A stretch of DNA of 64,000 nt from JADKAC01 sp964492065 (lineage in GTDB: Bacteria > Bacteroidota > Bacteroidia > Chitinophagales > BACL12). Below, in pieces: positions 44,226-53,904 of the stretch; within the stretch, counting starts at the first letter, position 1, and each line of letters starts with the position of its first letter. Position numbers and translations under genes: made by a program. The stretch is taken from the NCBI GenBank assembly GCA_964492065.1, contig CAZBHH010000008.1, positions 40,545-104,544 of the forward strand. Reading direction: 5' to 3'. The notes beneath the pieces were generated by a model. It did not search any database. It was not told the origin of the DNA and was given only the letters and a program-made list of their open reading frames with translations.

Positions 44226-45707
44226 TTAACCGGCCTTATTCTCGGTGATGGCTTTAATGGCCATGCGTTGCAACACAATGCAAATAGCTACCAAAACTGC
44301 GAGGAACATCCAGCAGGATGTCCATATTCCCGTTGTGTTCAGCAAATAACCGAAAATTATCGGCCCGAAGAAACCGCCCAATCCGCCTAATACGCCGACG
44401 ATACCGCCCACCGTTCCGATATTTGCCGGGTAGTAATCGGAGATATGTTTAAATACTGCGGCGCCGCCAATTCCCATCATCACGCCAATAATGAACACAA
44501 ATCCCGAAAATATCCATTTGTTGGCCTGGAAGTAAATCATGGTAACGCCTTTTGCCAATAAGGTTCCCTTACCGACTTCATCACCTTCCTTTACATTGGG
44601 CACCTGGTGATAAGTAGTGGTTGGCAGAAACAAAAAGCCTTCCTGGTCGTGGTGAATTCCAAAGCGAATGGTCACCTCAGAAGAATCGCCACCCTTGCTT
44701 TGCAGCACGTAGGTATCGCTGCCGACTACGATTTTGTCATCCGAAACAAAGCTCACCACTCCGGGTTTGGTAGCCATCACACCCTGTCCCGGCGCCTGGA
44801 TTTCCATGCGGGGGACAAATATGAAAACCAAACAGACGAGGCAAACACCGAAAACCCATAACAATACTATCCTTGCGCCGACTTTATCGGCGAGCCACCC
44901 GCCGGCAGCCCGCACCAGTCCGGCAGGCAAGCTGAATGCCGTCGCCATGAAACCGGCGGAAACAATTGAGAGCGAATACACATTGACGTAATACGGGATG
45001 AGCCATTGGGCCAATGCGACAAAACTTCCGAATACGAAGAAGTAGTACAAACCAAAACGCCATACCCGAATCTCTTTTAACGGGGCCAGTCGCTGCATCA
45101 GCGTTTTAGCCTCTGCTGGCAGTTTATTTTTTGTTCCCAGCAAGAAAACAATGCCCATCAACACGAGCAGTGCGGCATACAACTGCGGTAGGGTACGCCA
45201 CGCTTCCATGTTGGCACCGTGATCAGTAAGCCGGTCTAACACGGAGGGTGCAAACAAGGTGGTGAGCGCCGCCCCCATATTGCCGGCGCCGAAAATGCCG
45301 AGCGCCGTGCCTTGCTTTTCCCGCGGGAACCACAGGCTCATATAGGCGACTCCGGCGGCAAAGACCGCACCCGTCAATCCAAAGCCAAAACTGAGCAATA
45401 GAAATACCGAATAGCTGTTGGCCTTCGACAATAAAAACATGGGTATCGCACAGAAAAATAATACCACGGCAATCACCGTTTTGCCGCCGAACTTATCGGT
45501 GAGAATCCCCACCGGCAATCGCAATACTGAACCGACCAACACCGGCACTCCCAATAACAATCCAATTTGCACGGGGCTCCAGTTAAACACGCCGTTATTG
45601 ACCAGGTAAGTTACCAGTACGCCGTTAATCATCCATGCGGCAAAGCAAACCATAAAAGCGAGCGTAGAGAGCAGGAGAATCCGGTTGGGGGAAGCTGAGA
45701 TTTTCAT
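44226..45707 (-). CDS. narK: NarK-type nitrate/nitrite transporter with an inserted soluble domain
   Basis: About 493 residues from ATG 45707 (a TTG three codons earlier is possible). MFS fold with the nitrate signatures GIFGAGNMGAALTTLFAP in the first half and GGIVGVLGGLGGFFGPIIFG in the second. Unusually, after the helix ending VFIFVPRM (about residue 300) there is a hydrophilic stretch of about 95 residues. It includes GVVSFVSDDKIVVGSDTYVL, FLFLPTTTYHQVP and VKEGDEVGKGTLLAKG, reminiscent of a beta-barrel or barrel-sandwich domain, before the membrane helices resume. It imports nitrate and/or exports nitrite for the reductase encoded upstream, and lies 14 bp after the small membrane protein. 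Confidence 0.92.
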   Translation of the reverse strand: MKISASPNRILLLSTLAFMVCFAAWMINGVLVTYLVNNGVFNWSPVQIGLLLGVPVLVGSVLRLPVGILTDKFGGKTVIAVVLFFCAIPMFLLSKANSYSVFLLLSFGFGLTGAVFAAGVAYMSLWFPREKQGTALGIFGAGNMGAALTTLFAPSVLDRLTDHGANMEAWRTLPQLYAALLVLMGIVFLLGTKNKLPAEAKTLMQRLAPLKEIRVWRFGLYYFFVFGSFVALAQWLIPYYVNVYSLSIVSAGFMATAFSLPAGLVRAAGGWLADKVGARIVLLWVFGVCLVCLVFIFVPRMEIQAPGQGVMATKPGVVSFVSDDKIVVGSDTYVLQSKGGDSSEVTIRFGIHHDQEGFLFLPTTTYHQVPNVKEGDEVGKGTLLAKGVTMIYFQANKWIFSGFVFIIGVMMGIGGAAVFKHISDYYPANIGTVGGIVGVLGGLGGFFGPIIFGYLLNTTGIWTSCWMFLAVLVAICIVLQRMAIKAITENKAG

Positions 45708-45720
45708 ATGAAACAATGAT

Positions 45721-46173
45721 TTATTGTTGTGTCTTATTTTGAAAATTCATTCTTCCCAACATCTCGTAAGAAGTGGCAAAGCGCACTTCGTATTGCCCTC
45801 CGGGGACGATAATGCTGTCGATGGGAACCGGGTAAAAGGTATTGCAATTCCGATATTTCTTTCCGTCGATTTCATATTCGAACTCCACACCTTTTCCCAA
45901 TGCGAACACGCTGCAATACCCCGTCGTAACACCTTTCACATATTGGGGATCATTAAGTAACTTATATTCGAGGATAAACACCCGCCCGACGAAAAAACCG
46001 ATGGTGCAAAGAATCAGGATAAACATAACGCTTAGAATTTTTCGCCTTACAGGCCCATTGCGTATCAACCGTCTCAGGTTAAAGAATACACCTCCTGCAA
46101 TAAGAATTAACAGGATGGTTTTTACAACCTCACTCACCAGCAATTCTTCATCGGTTACAATATTGAGAAGCAT
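45721..46173 (-). CDS. Small membrane protein with DUF3592-like domain, between narI and narK
   Basis: 150 residues. Two hydrophobic segments (VVKTILLILIAGGVFFNL and ILSVMFILILCTIGFFVG) are followed by an extracytoplasmic domain (VEFEYEIDGKKYRNCNTFYP, GGQYEVRFATSYEMLG) with the look of DUF3592-type domains. No catalytic or metal-binding pattern is evident. It sits between narI and narK with gaps of 3 and 13 bp, so it belongs to the nitrate operon, but its role there is unknown. Confidence 0.7.
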   Translation of the reverse strand: MLLNIVTDEELLVSEVVKTILLILIAGGVFFNLRRLIRNGPVRRKILSVMFILILCTIGFFVGRVFILEYKLLNDPQYVKGVTTGYCSVFALGKGVEFEYEIDGKKYRNCNTFYPVPIDSIIVPGGQYEVRFATSYEMLGRMNFQNKTQQ

Positions 46174-46176
46174 TGC

Positions 46177-46905
46177 TTAATTGTTTTTTGGACGCTGCAG
46201 GGACCAGGGCGTACGTGGATACCGCACCTTCTTTCTGCTCCAGTTCCATATCACTTGCTGATACGGCCTCCACAAATAGTTTATCGGCACCACCAGGAAG
46301 TGAATCAGCCTTGAAAACGGTATAATTCCGATAATCACAAAGGCGCCGACGATATGCAGTTTCACTGCCATTGGCAACGGTGCAACAGCTGTGATATCCG
46401 GTTTAAATGTAAAGATGGAATACAGGTACGGTGTTAATAAGGTAGAGAACCAGGAGGAACCCCAACGGAAGTTATACGCTATCCATAAACCCATGATAAT
46501 CTGAAAGAACAACAACGCATAAATTGCCAGGTCCATATAGTTGGTAACCGGGCTCAACCGCGGTTGAGAATACCTGCGGATAAAGAGATTAATCAGCCCG
46601 ACTAACATACTGATACCGAAAATAAATGCGCTGATTTCGAGAATCAATAAGCGCACCGGCTGGCTGTTCCATGCCAACACACTGCTCGGAAAGCAAAAGG
46701 CGATGAGATGACCAAAAAATATAAACAGTACGCCGTAGTGAAACGGCACTGAGCCCCAGAACAGCCTCCTGTTCTCCAAAAACTGGGTGGACAGCGATGA
46801 GACCTTAAATTTTTTGTATTTATACCTGTAGATAGTTCCAACAAGAAAAACCACAAGTGCCACATAAGGAAGTGCAATCAGTAAAACATTATCTAAAAAA
46901 TTCAT
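46177..46905 (-). CDS. narI: Respiratory nitrate reductase gamma subunit (cytochrome b)
   Basis: 242 residues with five membrane helices. Heme-ligand candidate His residues are in PFHYGVLFIFFGHLIAF near the second helix and in KLHIVGAFVIIGIIPFSRLIHFL near the fifth, the bis-His arrangement of NarI. It takes electrons from quinol and passes them to NarH. It is encoded downstream of narJ in the usual narGHJI order. Confidence 0.93.
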   Translation of the reverse strand: MNFLDNVLLIALPYVALVVFLVGTIYRYKYKKFKVSSLSTQFLENRRLFWGSVPFHYGVLFIFFGHLIAFCFPSSVLAWNSQPVRLLILEISAFIFGISMLVGLINLFIRRYSQPRLSPVTNYMDLAIYALLFFQIIMGLWIAYNFRWGSSWFSTLLTPYLYSIFTFKPDITAVAPLPMAVKLHIVGAFVIIGIIPFSRLIHFLVVPINYLWRPYQQVIWNWSRKKVRYPRTPWSLQRPKNN

Positions 46906-46944
46906 CGCTCGGTATTTTTATGGTTATCTATTTTATTTTTTCCA

Positions 46945-47730
46945 TTATTCTTTTTCGGTCAGCATTTCCGTTTCTATATTTTCCGCAAAGTCTTTAGTCT
47001 CTTTGGTCGAGATATCTTTCTTCCCGTCGAGAAATGCCGGCCGTTCGCTGTCTGAATTGCCGGCATTCTTAATCAACTCTTCATAATTTTCCGGCACGTA
47101 TTCGAAATCATTGCGCATTACAATAAACAATGCCTCCAGCAAATGCAGGTACATCGTCCTGTAGGATTTTGAAAACTCCAGCAATATTTTCTGATGTTTC
47201 TTATAAACCGCATCTTTCTTATCAATCTTTTCAACGGTAAACTCCCGGATCATTTTATCCACTGCCGGAAGTATTAACCGGGAAGCTATCTCATCGCGGG
47301 TTTCCGTATTTTGCATTTTCGCAATTAAGTTCAACACGTTGGGCAGGTGATCCGACAACTCCGTATGGCATTCATTCCCCGCCTCGCTGTGCTCCTGGTT
47401 CAGGTGCACCAGCAATTTCCCCCGTTTATAATCCTCGCCGAATAATACAAAACCTATATCCAGGGTGGTTATCGCCTGCAGGTCGAACGAGCGGAGAAAC
47501 AGCTCCTGTAATTCCTCCACAGTGGCTTGCTCCATATAGCCGATAAACGGTTGCATGGCATTTGCCGCCGCGGCATTTACCTCGCCGAGGTAGTCGAAAA
47601 TGTTTTTTATCTTCTGTTTGTAGGTTGCATCCTGCGGATAAAAAAACATGTCGGACAGCAATGCGTAATTCACCAGCAACTGTTCCCTTACAGCCTCCGG
47701 GTTTCCATTCGCTTCAGATAACTTTTCCAT
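46945..47730 (-). CDS. narJ: Nitrate reductase assembly chaperone NarJ
   Basis: 261 residues, all helical and acidic. The central phrase LFLRSFDLQAITTLDIGFVLFGEDYKRGKLLV, split over two helices, contains the NarJ/TorD-type pattern in which FD and GxxLxFGEDxKRG are conserved. It binds the NarG apoprotein during Mo-cofactor insertion. The C-terminal 30 residues are charged and variable. It lies between narH and narI. Confidence 0.9.
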   Translation of the reverse strand: MEKLSEANGNPEAVREQLLVNYALLSDMFFYPQDATYKQKIKNIFDYLGEVNAAAANAMQPFIGYMEQATVEELQELFLRSFDLQAITTLDIGFVLFGEDYKRGKLLVHLNQEHSEAGNECHTELSDHLPNVLNLIAKMQNTETRDEIASRLILPAVDKMIREFTVEKIDKKDAVYKKHQKILLEFSKSYRTMYLHLLEALFIVMRNDFEYVPENYEELIKNAGNSDSERPAFLDGKKDISTKETKDFAENIETEMLTEKE

Positions 47731-47769
47731 TACAATTATTTCAGTTCGGTTAAATAACAGTTTCGCATT

Positions 47770-49320
47770 TTAAATACCTCTTTTTACTTCGCCTTTGATA
47801 CCAAAGCCGGTTGACCCTTTTTTGTCGCCGGTGAAATCGAGCATTTCAATAGCCTGTTCACGGTGAGCTGCCGGTATTACAAAGCGCTCATCGAATTTAG
47901 GCAATGATGTGAGGTAGTAAATTGCTTCGGCTTCCTGGGCGGTTATTCCCGCATCGGCCAGCACCTCTTCGGCTTTTTCATCGCTTACATCACCTACGGT
48001 TACCCTTCTGCGGTGAATGCGCACGGCCATCAGTTTTTTCCATTTATCCTTAATAATCTCCTCGTCACCCGCACTGAACAGGCTGGCGATATACTTTAAC
48101 GGAAACCGTATTTCGTCTAATGAACCCCACAATTCTTTGGTACTTGTATCGTAGAGCCAGTTGTCGTCCCATTTTTTGGCAATAGGATCCATTTTACCCG
48201 CTTGCTCGGTGTTATCTACTTTTTTCACGGAAGCCATAACGGGCAATAGCGGCGGTACGTAGAACAACATGGGCAATGTGCGGAATTCCGGGTGCAGCGG
48301 CAGCGCCAAACCCCATTCTTTTACAAACTTGTAGATCGGCGAAAACTGCGCCGCATGAATTGTTGAATCGGCAACGCCGTTCAATTTCGCTGCGGCTATA
48401 ACCTTCTCATCGTGCGGGTCGAGGATCAGATCGAGTTGATTTTTAATCAATTCATGATCATCGCCATGCACTGCTGATTCAATCTTATCCGCATCGTACA
48501 ACAGCACGCCGAGGTAGCGGATTCTGCCCACACAAGAGTGCATACACGCCGGTGCGAGTCCCGCCTCGATACGGGGGTAACACAATATACATTTTTCCGA
48601 TTTACCGGTGTACCAGTTGTAGTAGGATTTTTTATAAGGACAAGCCGTAACGCACATCCGCCATGCACGGCACACTTCCTGGTTAATAAGCACCACGCCA
48701 TCTTCACCACGCTTATAAATCGCTCCCGAAGGACAAGAGGCCACACATGCCGGATTCAAACAGTGATTACAAATCCGCGGCAGATAAAAGAACGCCATTT
48801 TTTCCAGTTGGAACATCACCTCCTGTTCTTCGGGAGAAATGTTTTCCATATTCGGGTCGTTGCGGGCAAAGTCGGGGCTGCCGCTTAAATCATCGTCCCA
48901 GTTGGGGCCCATTTTAATGTCTATCGGCTTCCCGGTGATTAGAGAAACCGGCCGGGCCGTCGGCTGATCATCCATTTCCGGCGACTCGATCAGGTCTAAA
49001 TATTTGTAGGTAAACGGCTCGTAATAATCGTCAATTACCGGGAGATTGGGATTGTAAAAAATGTTGGTAAGACCTCTTCTTTTTCCGGCACCTTTCAACC
49101 GCACTTTACCATCTTTCTTCTCCCATCCTCCTTTATAGATAGTCTGGTCTTCCCATTTTGTGGGATATCCCGTTCCCGGTTTTGTTTCTACATTATTCCA
49201 CCACATGTACTCGGCGCCTTTGCGGTCTGTCCAGATATTTTTACAAGCTATTGAACAAGTGTGGCACCCGATACATTTGTCGAGGTGAAATACCATTGCT
49301 ATTTGCGAGCGAACGTTCAT
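47770..49320 (-). CDS. narH: Respiratory nitrate reductase beta subunit (iron-sulfur)
   Basis: 516 residues from ATG 49320 (MNVRSQIAMVFHLDKCIGC); the longer frame to 49383 adds a tail outside the family. Four cluster motifs are seen: CIGCHTCSIACK, CNHCLNPACVASCPSG, CRAWRMCVTACPYKK and CILCYPRIEAG with CMHSC. In the third, the CRAWRMC form with Trp in place of a Cys is the normal NarH arrangement that gives a 3Fe-4S centre. It carries electrons from NarI to NarG. Confidence 0.96.
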   Translation of the reverse strand: MNVRSQIAMVFHLDKCIGCHTCSIACKNIWTDRKGAEYMWWNNVETKPGTGYPTKWEDQTIYKGGWEKKDGKVRLKGAGKRRGLTNIFYNPNLPVIDDYYEPFTYKYLDLIESPEMDDQPTARPVSLITGKPIDIKMGPNWDDDLSGSPDFARNDPNMENISPEEQEVMFQLEKMAFFYLPRICNHCLNPACVASCPSGAIYKRGEDGVVLINQEVCRAWRMCVTACPYKKSYYNWYTGKSEKCILCYPRIEAGLAPACMHSCVGRIRYLGVLLYDADKIESAVHGDDHELIKNQLDLILDPHDEKVIAAAKLNGVADSTIHAAQFSPIYKFVKEWGLALPLHPEFRTLPMLFYVPPLLPVMASVKKVDNTEQAGKMDPIAKKWDDNWLYDTSTKELWGSLDEIRFPLKYIASLFSAGDEEIIKDKWKKLMAVRIHRRRVTVGDVSDEKAEEVLADAGITAQEAEAIYYLTSLPKFDERFVIPAAHREQAIEMLDFTGDKKGSTGFGIKGEVKRGI

Positions 49321-49366
49321 AGTTAATTTTTTATGATTATTGTATTTACTGAAATATTTTATCTTC

Positions 49367-52300
49367 CTACCAAATGAGTTCATCCATTTTCTTTACGATC
49401 ACATGCGTATCCCTTTGCGGCGCCACCGGACCCCAGTAATTAAAATGGTATGAGAACTGGCCGTAGCCTCCATTTAAATAGTTGGGCTTGAGATGGACAC
49501 GGGTAACGCTGTTGTGTCCGCCGCCACGCTTATTGCCTCTCAACTGCGATTTGGGAATACCCACGGTTCTCTCGGGCACGTGATACACGATACACATTCC
49601 GGGGGGAATTCTCGAACTCACACAGGCACGGGTGACATACACGCCATGGTCGTTATGTACTTCCACCCAGTCGTTGTCTTTTATACCCAGGCTCTCGGCA
49701 TCTTTTTCACTTAACCAGCACGGTTCAATACCGCGGGAGAGGGTGAGCATGCGCAGGTTTTCCATATAAGTGGAATGGATATGCCATTTGCCGTGCGGCG
49801 TGATATAGTTGAGCGCCACCGCCTTTCCCTTCTTCCAAGTTTCCCGCAAATCGCCGTAAACTTCCGGTTTCGGAGCGGGTTTAAACGTAGGCAAATGTTC
49901 GCCGTAAGCGATATACAACTCCTGATCAAGGTAAAAATGCTGTCTGCCAGTCAATGTTCTCCACGGCACCAGGCGCTCCACATTATACGTGTAAGCCGAA
50001 TACGCCCTGCCGTTATTCATCAGTCCCGACCATACCGGCGATGTATTGTAGCGGTGCGGACGGGTCAATAAATCGGCATACCGGATTTTTACATTTGTAC
50101 TTCCGGCGGAGAGATCGGCGAGGACCAGCCCGGTTTTCTTTTCCATGTACTGATACGCCTTTTGGGTGAGTTTGCCATTGGTGAGCGTTGACAAGTGCAA
50201 CACGGCATTGGCAGCCCACTCATCTTCCTGAATGGACGGCAGTGTTTTCCCCTGGAATTTCCGGTTGTGGAAATGGTTGGAAACACACATTTCATCGTAC
50301 TCATCTTTACAATCGTAGTGATTGCCGTGAGCGCCGAGTCCTTTCTCGCGGAATCCTTCACCGAGGGTGATAAATTTTTCATAGAGCAGCGTGTAATCTC
50401 TTTCCACCACCGTGAGTTTATGCATGGACTTTCCGGGAATGGCTTCGCATTCGCCGGCATACCAGTCTTTAATCGTCGGCTGGGTGATTTCATCCGGCGA
50501 ATCGTGAGACAGCGGCGTCGCTACCACATCTTTTTGCACTTCATTAAAATGTGTCTTGGCGAGATTGCTCGTAACTTTTGCGATATGCTTAAATATGTCC
50601 CAGTCGGTTTTGGATTCCCATACCGGTGCAACGGCCTGGCCCAGCGGATGGATAAATGAGTGCATGTCCGTCGAGTTCAAATCGGCCTTTTCATACCAGG
50701 AAGCCGCCGGAAGTACGATATCCGAATACAGTGCGGATGAATCCATCCGGAAATTCAGATCCACCACTAAATCCATTTTGCCTACCGGAGCTACATCATG
50801 CCATTTTACCTCTTTCGGTTTTTCCTCATCATCCACGGCTATCAGGTTATTGTGCGTACCCAGGTAATGTTTAAGTGCATATTCGTGCCCTTTCATACTC
50901 GCCAGCAACGCATTGCCCCGCCAGATATACCATACCCGCGGGTGGTTTTCTTCCGCATCCGGATCGCTTACTGAATACTTGAGTTTTTTAGATTTAAGCT
51001 TATCCAGCACGTATTGCTTAATACCTTCATCATCTTTGGCGCCATTGGCAATAGCCTCCTTGGAAAGCTCAAGCGTATTTTCATTGAACTGCGGATAAAA
51101 CGGCATCCATCCGTTTCTCACGGAAGTAAAAATGGAATCCGCGACGTGCTTTTCCGTCCATTTATTTTTCGGAACGGTGTTATAATTGGAGTAATGGCCG
51201 TCGTACCTGTACTGGCATGTATTTATATAATGCCAGATGGGGCCTTGTTGTAACCTGGAAACGGGAACCCAGTCTTTCGCAAAAGAAATAGCCCCCCACG
51301 ATTCAACCGGCGCCAGTTTTTCCTGGCCTACATAGTGGTTGAGGCCGCCGCCGTTTTTACCGACACATCCGCAAAGCATCAGCGCCATTGCGCCGGCCCG
51401 ATACATCAGGTTCTGGTGATACCAGTGATTGATACCCGCACCTACGATAATCATACATTTGCCCTGTGTCACATTAGCGGTATCGGCCCACTCCCGTGCA
51501 AACTGGAATACGGTTTTGGAATCAATACCCGTAAAAATTTCCTGCCATGCAGGCGTATAGGCGGCATCCGGGTCAGTATAATCTTTCGGGTAATCGCCAC
51601 CCAAACCCCTGGATACGCCGTATTGCGCCATCGTTAAATCGTACACTGTCGTTACGGGCACTTTTCCGTTAACGGTATCAATCCATTTAACCGGCACATT
51701 GCGCATCGCTTTTCTCGCCAGTCCGAATTCCGTAAACTCAACGGGCACTTCTTCCTCTTTAATGTTGAGGAAGGTGAGTATCGGGTCGTAATCGGCATTG
51801 GTTTCGCCGCACTCGTATTTCATGTTCCACTTACCGCCCTGTTTATCCCAGCGATACCCCATAGTGCCCTTAGGCACCACGAAGTTTCCGCTTTTTTCAT
51901 CGACGCATAAGAATTTCCAGTCGCCATTTTCAATATCCTTCCACTTAGCCAATTCATTTGCCCTGACCATGCGACCCGGCGTGTAACCGCCCTCGGTTTT
52001 ATCGAGATGTACCAACATAGGGCTGTCGGTATAGCGCTTGGTGTAGTCGATGAAATAAGGCGTCTGTTTTTCGTGGTGGTATTCTTTGAGGATGATATGC
52101 GAAACGGCCATCCAGAAAGCGCCGTCGCTGCCTCCGTGCAGTGGCACCCATTGGTCGGCGTATTTACACACCTGGCTGAAATCGGGAGAAAATACTACTG
52201 CTTTGGTACCATTGTGCCGCGACTCGGCGAAGAAATGGCAATCGGGCGTGCGTGTCATGTTTAAGTTGGCGCCCATATCGGCAATCATTTTGGCGTTGTA

Positions 52301-52984
52301 CCAGTCGGCGCTCTCACACACATCGGTCTGTTCGCCCCAAATTTCCGGGAAGGCGGGCGGCAGGTCGCAATACCAATCGTAAAAACTGAGGTTGATACCG
52401 CCGAACAACTGCAGGAATCTGGCGCCCGATGCATAACTCAGCATGGACATGGCCGGAATCGGCGAGAAACCGATTACCCTGTCGGGACCGTATTTTTTGG
52501 CGGTGTAGAGGTTGGCGGCGGCCATTATTTCCAGCGCTTCATCCCAGGTAGCCCGGCGGAATCCGCCTTTTCCCCTCGACTTTTGATAGCGGCTGCGGGC
52601 GTCTTTATTGTTTTGCAAATTTTCCCATGCCTTCACCGGGTCGCCACCGGCATTTTCTTTTTCCTTGCGGAATAAGTCGAGCAAGGTGCCGCGGATGAGC
52701 GGATATTTAATGCGCAACGGGCTGTATAAATACCAGGAATAAGAGATACCCCTTTGGCAACCGCGGGGTTCATAAGGAGGTAACTGGTCTTCTAACAGCG
52801 GATAATCCAGTTGCTGCGTTTCCCAAACGACGATGCCCTCTTTTACGTGAATCGCCCAGGAACATCCGCCTGTGCAGTTTACGCCGTGCGTACTGCGCAC
52901 AATGCGGTCGTGCTGAAAGCGATTGCGGTAAAACTCTTCCCACTGCCGGGTTTTGGGTGAAATAATATCTTCAATCCAACTCAT
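49367..52984 (-). CDS. narG: Respiratory nitrate reductase alpha subunit (molybdenum)
   Basis: 1205 residues. The FS0 cluster site has the His-Cys3 pattern: STHGVNCTGGCSW (His33, Cys37, Cys41) with Cys76 in EPRGCQRG, the same spacing as in E. coli NarG. The molybdenum ligand Asp207 lies in SFYDWYCDLPPAFPEIWGEQ. There is no twin-arginine signal peptide; the N-terminus MSWIEDIISPKTRQWEEFY is of the cytoplasm-facing NarG type. It reduces nitrate to nitrite. It is encoded 80 bp after the diheme cytochrome and before narH. Confidence 0.97.
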   Translation of the reverse strand: MSWIEDIISPKTRQWEEFYRNRFQHDRIVRSTHGVNCTGGCSWAIHVKEGIVVWETQQLDYPLLEDQLPPYEPRGCQRGISYSWYLYSPLRIKYPLIRGTLLDLFRKEKENAGGDPVKAWENLQNNKDARSRYQKSRGKGGFRRATWDEALEIMAAANLYTAKKYGPDRVIGFSPIPAMSMLSYASGARFLQLFGGINLSFYDWYCDLPPAFPEIWGEQTDVCESADWYNAKMIADMGANLNMTRTPDCHFFAESRHNGTKAVVFSPDFSQVCKYADQWVPLHGGSDGAFWMAVSHIILKEYHHEKQTPYFIDYTKRYTDSPMLVHLDKTEGGYTPGRMVRANELAKWKDIENGDWKFLCVDEKSGNFVVPKGTMGYRWDKQGGKWNMKYECGETNADYDPILTFLNIKEEEVPVEFTEFGLARKAMRNVPVKWIDTVNGKVPVTTVYDLTMAQYGVSRGLGGDYPKDYTDPDAAYTPAWQEIFTGIDSKTVFQFAREWADTANVTQGKCMIIVGAGINHWYHQNLMYRAGAMALMLCGCVGKNGGGLNHYVGQEKLAPVESWGAISFAKDWVPVSRLQQGPIWHYINTCQYRYDGHYSNYNTVPKNKWTEKHVADSIFTSVRNGWMPFYPQFNENTLELSKEAIANGAKDDEGIKQYVLDKLKSKKLKYSVSDPDAEENHPRVWYIWRGNALLASMKGHEYALKHYLGTHNNLIAVDDEEKPKEVKWHDVAPVGKMDLVVDLNFRMDSSALYSDIVLPAASWYEKADLNSTDMHSFIHPLGQAVAPVWESKTDWDIFKHIAKVTSNLAKTHFNEVQKDVVATPLSHDSPDEITQPTIKDWYAGECEAIPGKSMHKLTVVERDYTLLYEKFITLGEGFREKGLGAHGNHYDCKDEYDEMCVSNHFHNRKFQGKTLPSIQEDEWAANAVLHLSTLTNGKLTQKAYQYMEKKTGLVLADLSAGSTNVKIRYADLLTRPHRYNTSPVWSGLMNNGRAYSAYTYNVERLVPWRTLTGRQHFYLDQELYIAYGEHLPTFKPAPKPEVYGDLRETWKKGKAVALNYITPHGKWHIHSTYMENLRMLTLSRGIEPCWLSEKDAESLGIKDNDWVEVHNDHGVYVTRACVSSRIPPGMCIVYHVPERTVGIPKSQLRGNKRGGGHNSVTRVHLKPNYLNGGYGQFSYHFNYWGPVAPQRDTHVIVKKMDELIW

Positions 52985-53064
52985 AGTTATTAATATTTGA
53001 TGTGAGTAAACATTTGTACTTGTCGTAAATAGGTGTATATAGCCTTAGTCTCAAATTCTGAATC

Positions 53065-53904
53065 TTATACTGATTTAATCTGCCGGTTGTAAATTGCACG
53101 GTTCACAGTACGGTTTTTCCTTCTGATCCAAAATAAAGAATAGAGCGTTAATAATACAATGATTCCTGTTATCCCTCCCGCTAATAAATACTTCCCGATA
53201 CCGCTTTCGGCTTCCTGCTCGGTGGCTTGCTGGTCCACTGTGGTTAGAAATGCGGTGAGATCGGCAATCTCCTGGGGTGTAATCGGTTTGTTGTGATAGG
53301 TTTCCTTCATTTGCGGGAAGGGCAAACCGGAAATAACACCCTGAACACCGGCTTCGGTCAGACGGGTAATGGTATGGGTGAGGTCAATGGCGAGAGCGCC
53401 GCCGCTGATGAAACCATCCATATTCACATTATGGCATGAGTTGCAGGATGCACCCATATTGGTAAAGCGGATTTTTCCCGAGAACAAGGCCCCTCCCCGG
53501 TCGCTGTCGCCGGTCAGTGTAACTGCACTGGCCACCGGTGTTGTTGCCGGAGCCGAACTCTTCTCGGCGATATAGGCAATGATGCCGTCTATCTGCGCAT
53601 CGCTCAGATTGGGATGATCGGGCATAGGCATCTGATTGTATGCCTTAAACAGCGAATCCGCATACGCATCACCCGATTTAATGACGCTTGTCGAGGACTT
53701 GATGAAACTCTTGATCCATTCAACCGGCCGGCGGCTCTGGATATCCACCAAATCGGGGCCTACCAATTTGCCGCCGCCAACGGTGTGGCATGCGCTGCAG
53801 ACTTGTTTGAAATCGGCCTCGCCGTCTGCCTGGCCCAGGGCAGAATACAAAGCGAGAAACATACATACCGCAAAGAGGGTAATCATACGAAGGACTATTC
53901 TCAT
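53065..53904 (-). CDS. Membrane-anchored diheme cytochrome c of the nitrate reductase operon
   Basis: 279 residues. Signal peptide (to about YSALGQ), then two heme-binding sites: CSACH (36-40) and CNSCH (154-158). Distal Met candidates are in NQMPMPDHPNLSDAQIDGIIAYI and PFPQMKET. A C-terminal membrane helix (YLLAGGITGIIVLLTLYSLFW) is followed by a basic tail. The two halves are each a class I cytochrome c fold. It is the first gene before narG and may serve as an extra electron carrier to the reductase or to another terminal oxidase; cytochromes in this position (NarC) are known in some bacteria. Confidence 0.9.
   Translation of the reverse strand: MRIVLRMITLFAVCMFLALYSALGQADGEADFKQVCSACHTVGGGKLVGPDLVDIQSRRPVEWIKSFIKSSTSVIKSGDAYADSLFKAYNQMPMPDHPNLSDAQIDGIIAYIAEKSSAPATTPVASAVTLTGDSDRGGALFSGKIRFTNMGASCNSCHNVNMDGFISGGALAIDLTHTITRLTEAGVQGVISGLPFPQMKETYHNKPITPQEIADLTAFLTTVDQQATEQEAESGIGKYLLAGGITGIIVLLTLYSLFWIRRKNRTVNRAIYNRQIKSV

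Noticed and set aside
47770..49320. Trp in the third cluster motif of NarH as a lost ligand
   Set aside because: CRAWRMC with Trp is the normal NarH feature that yields a 3Fe-4S centre, not a defect.
49367..52984. Many open frames opposite narG
   Set aside because: They are complementary-strand shadows of a strongly conserved coding region.
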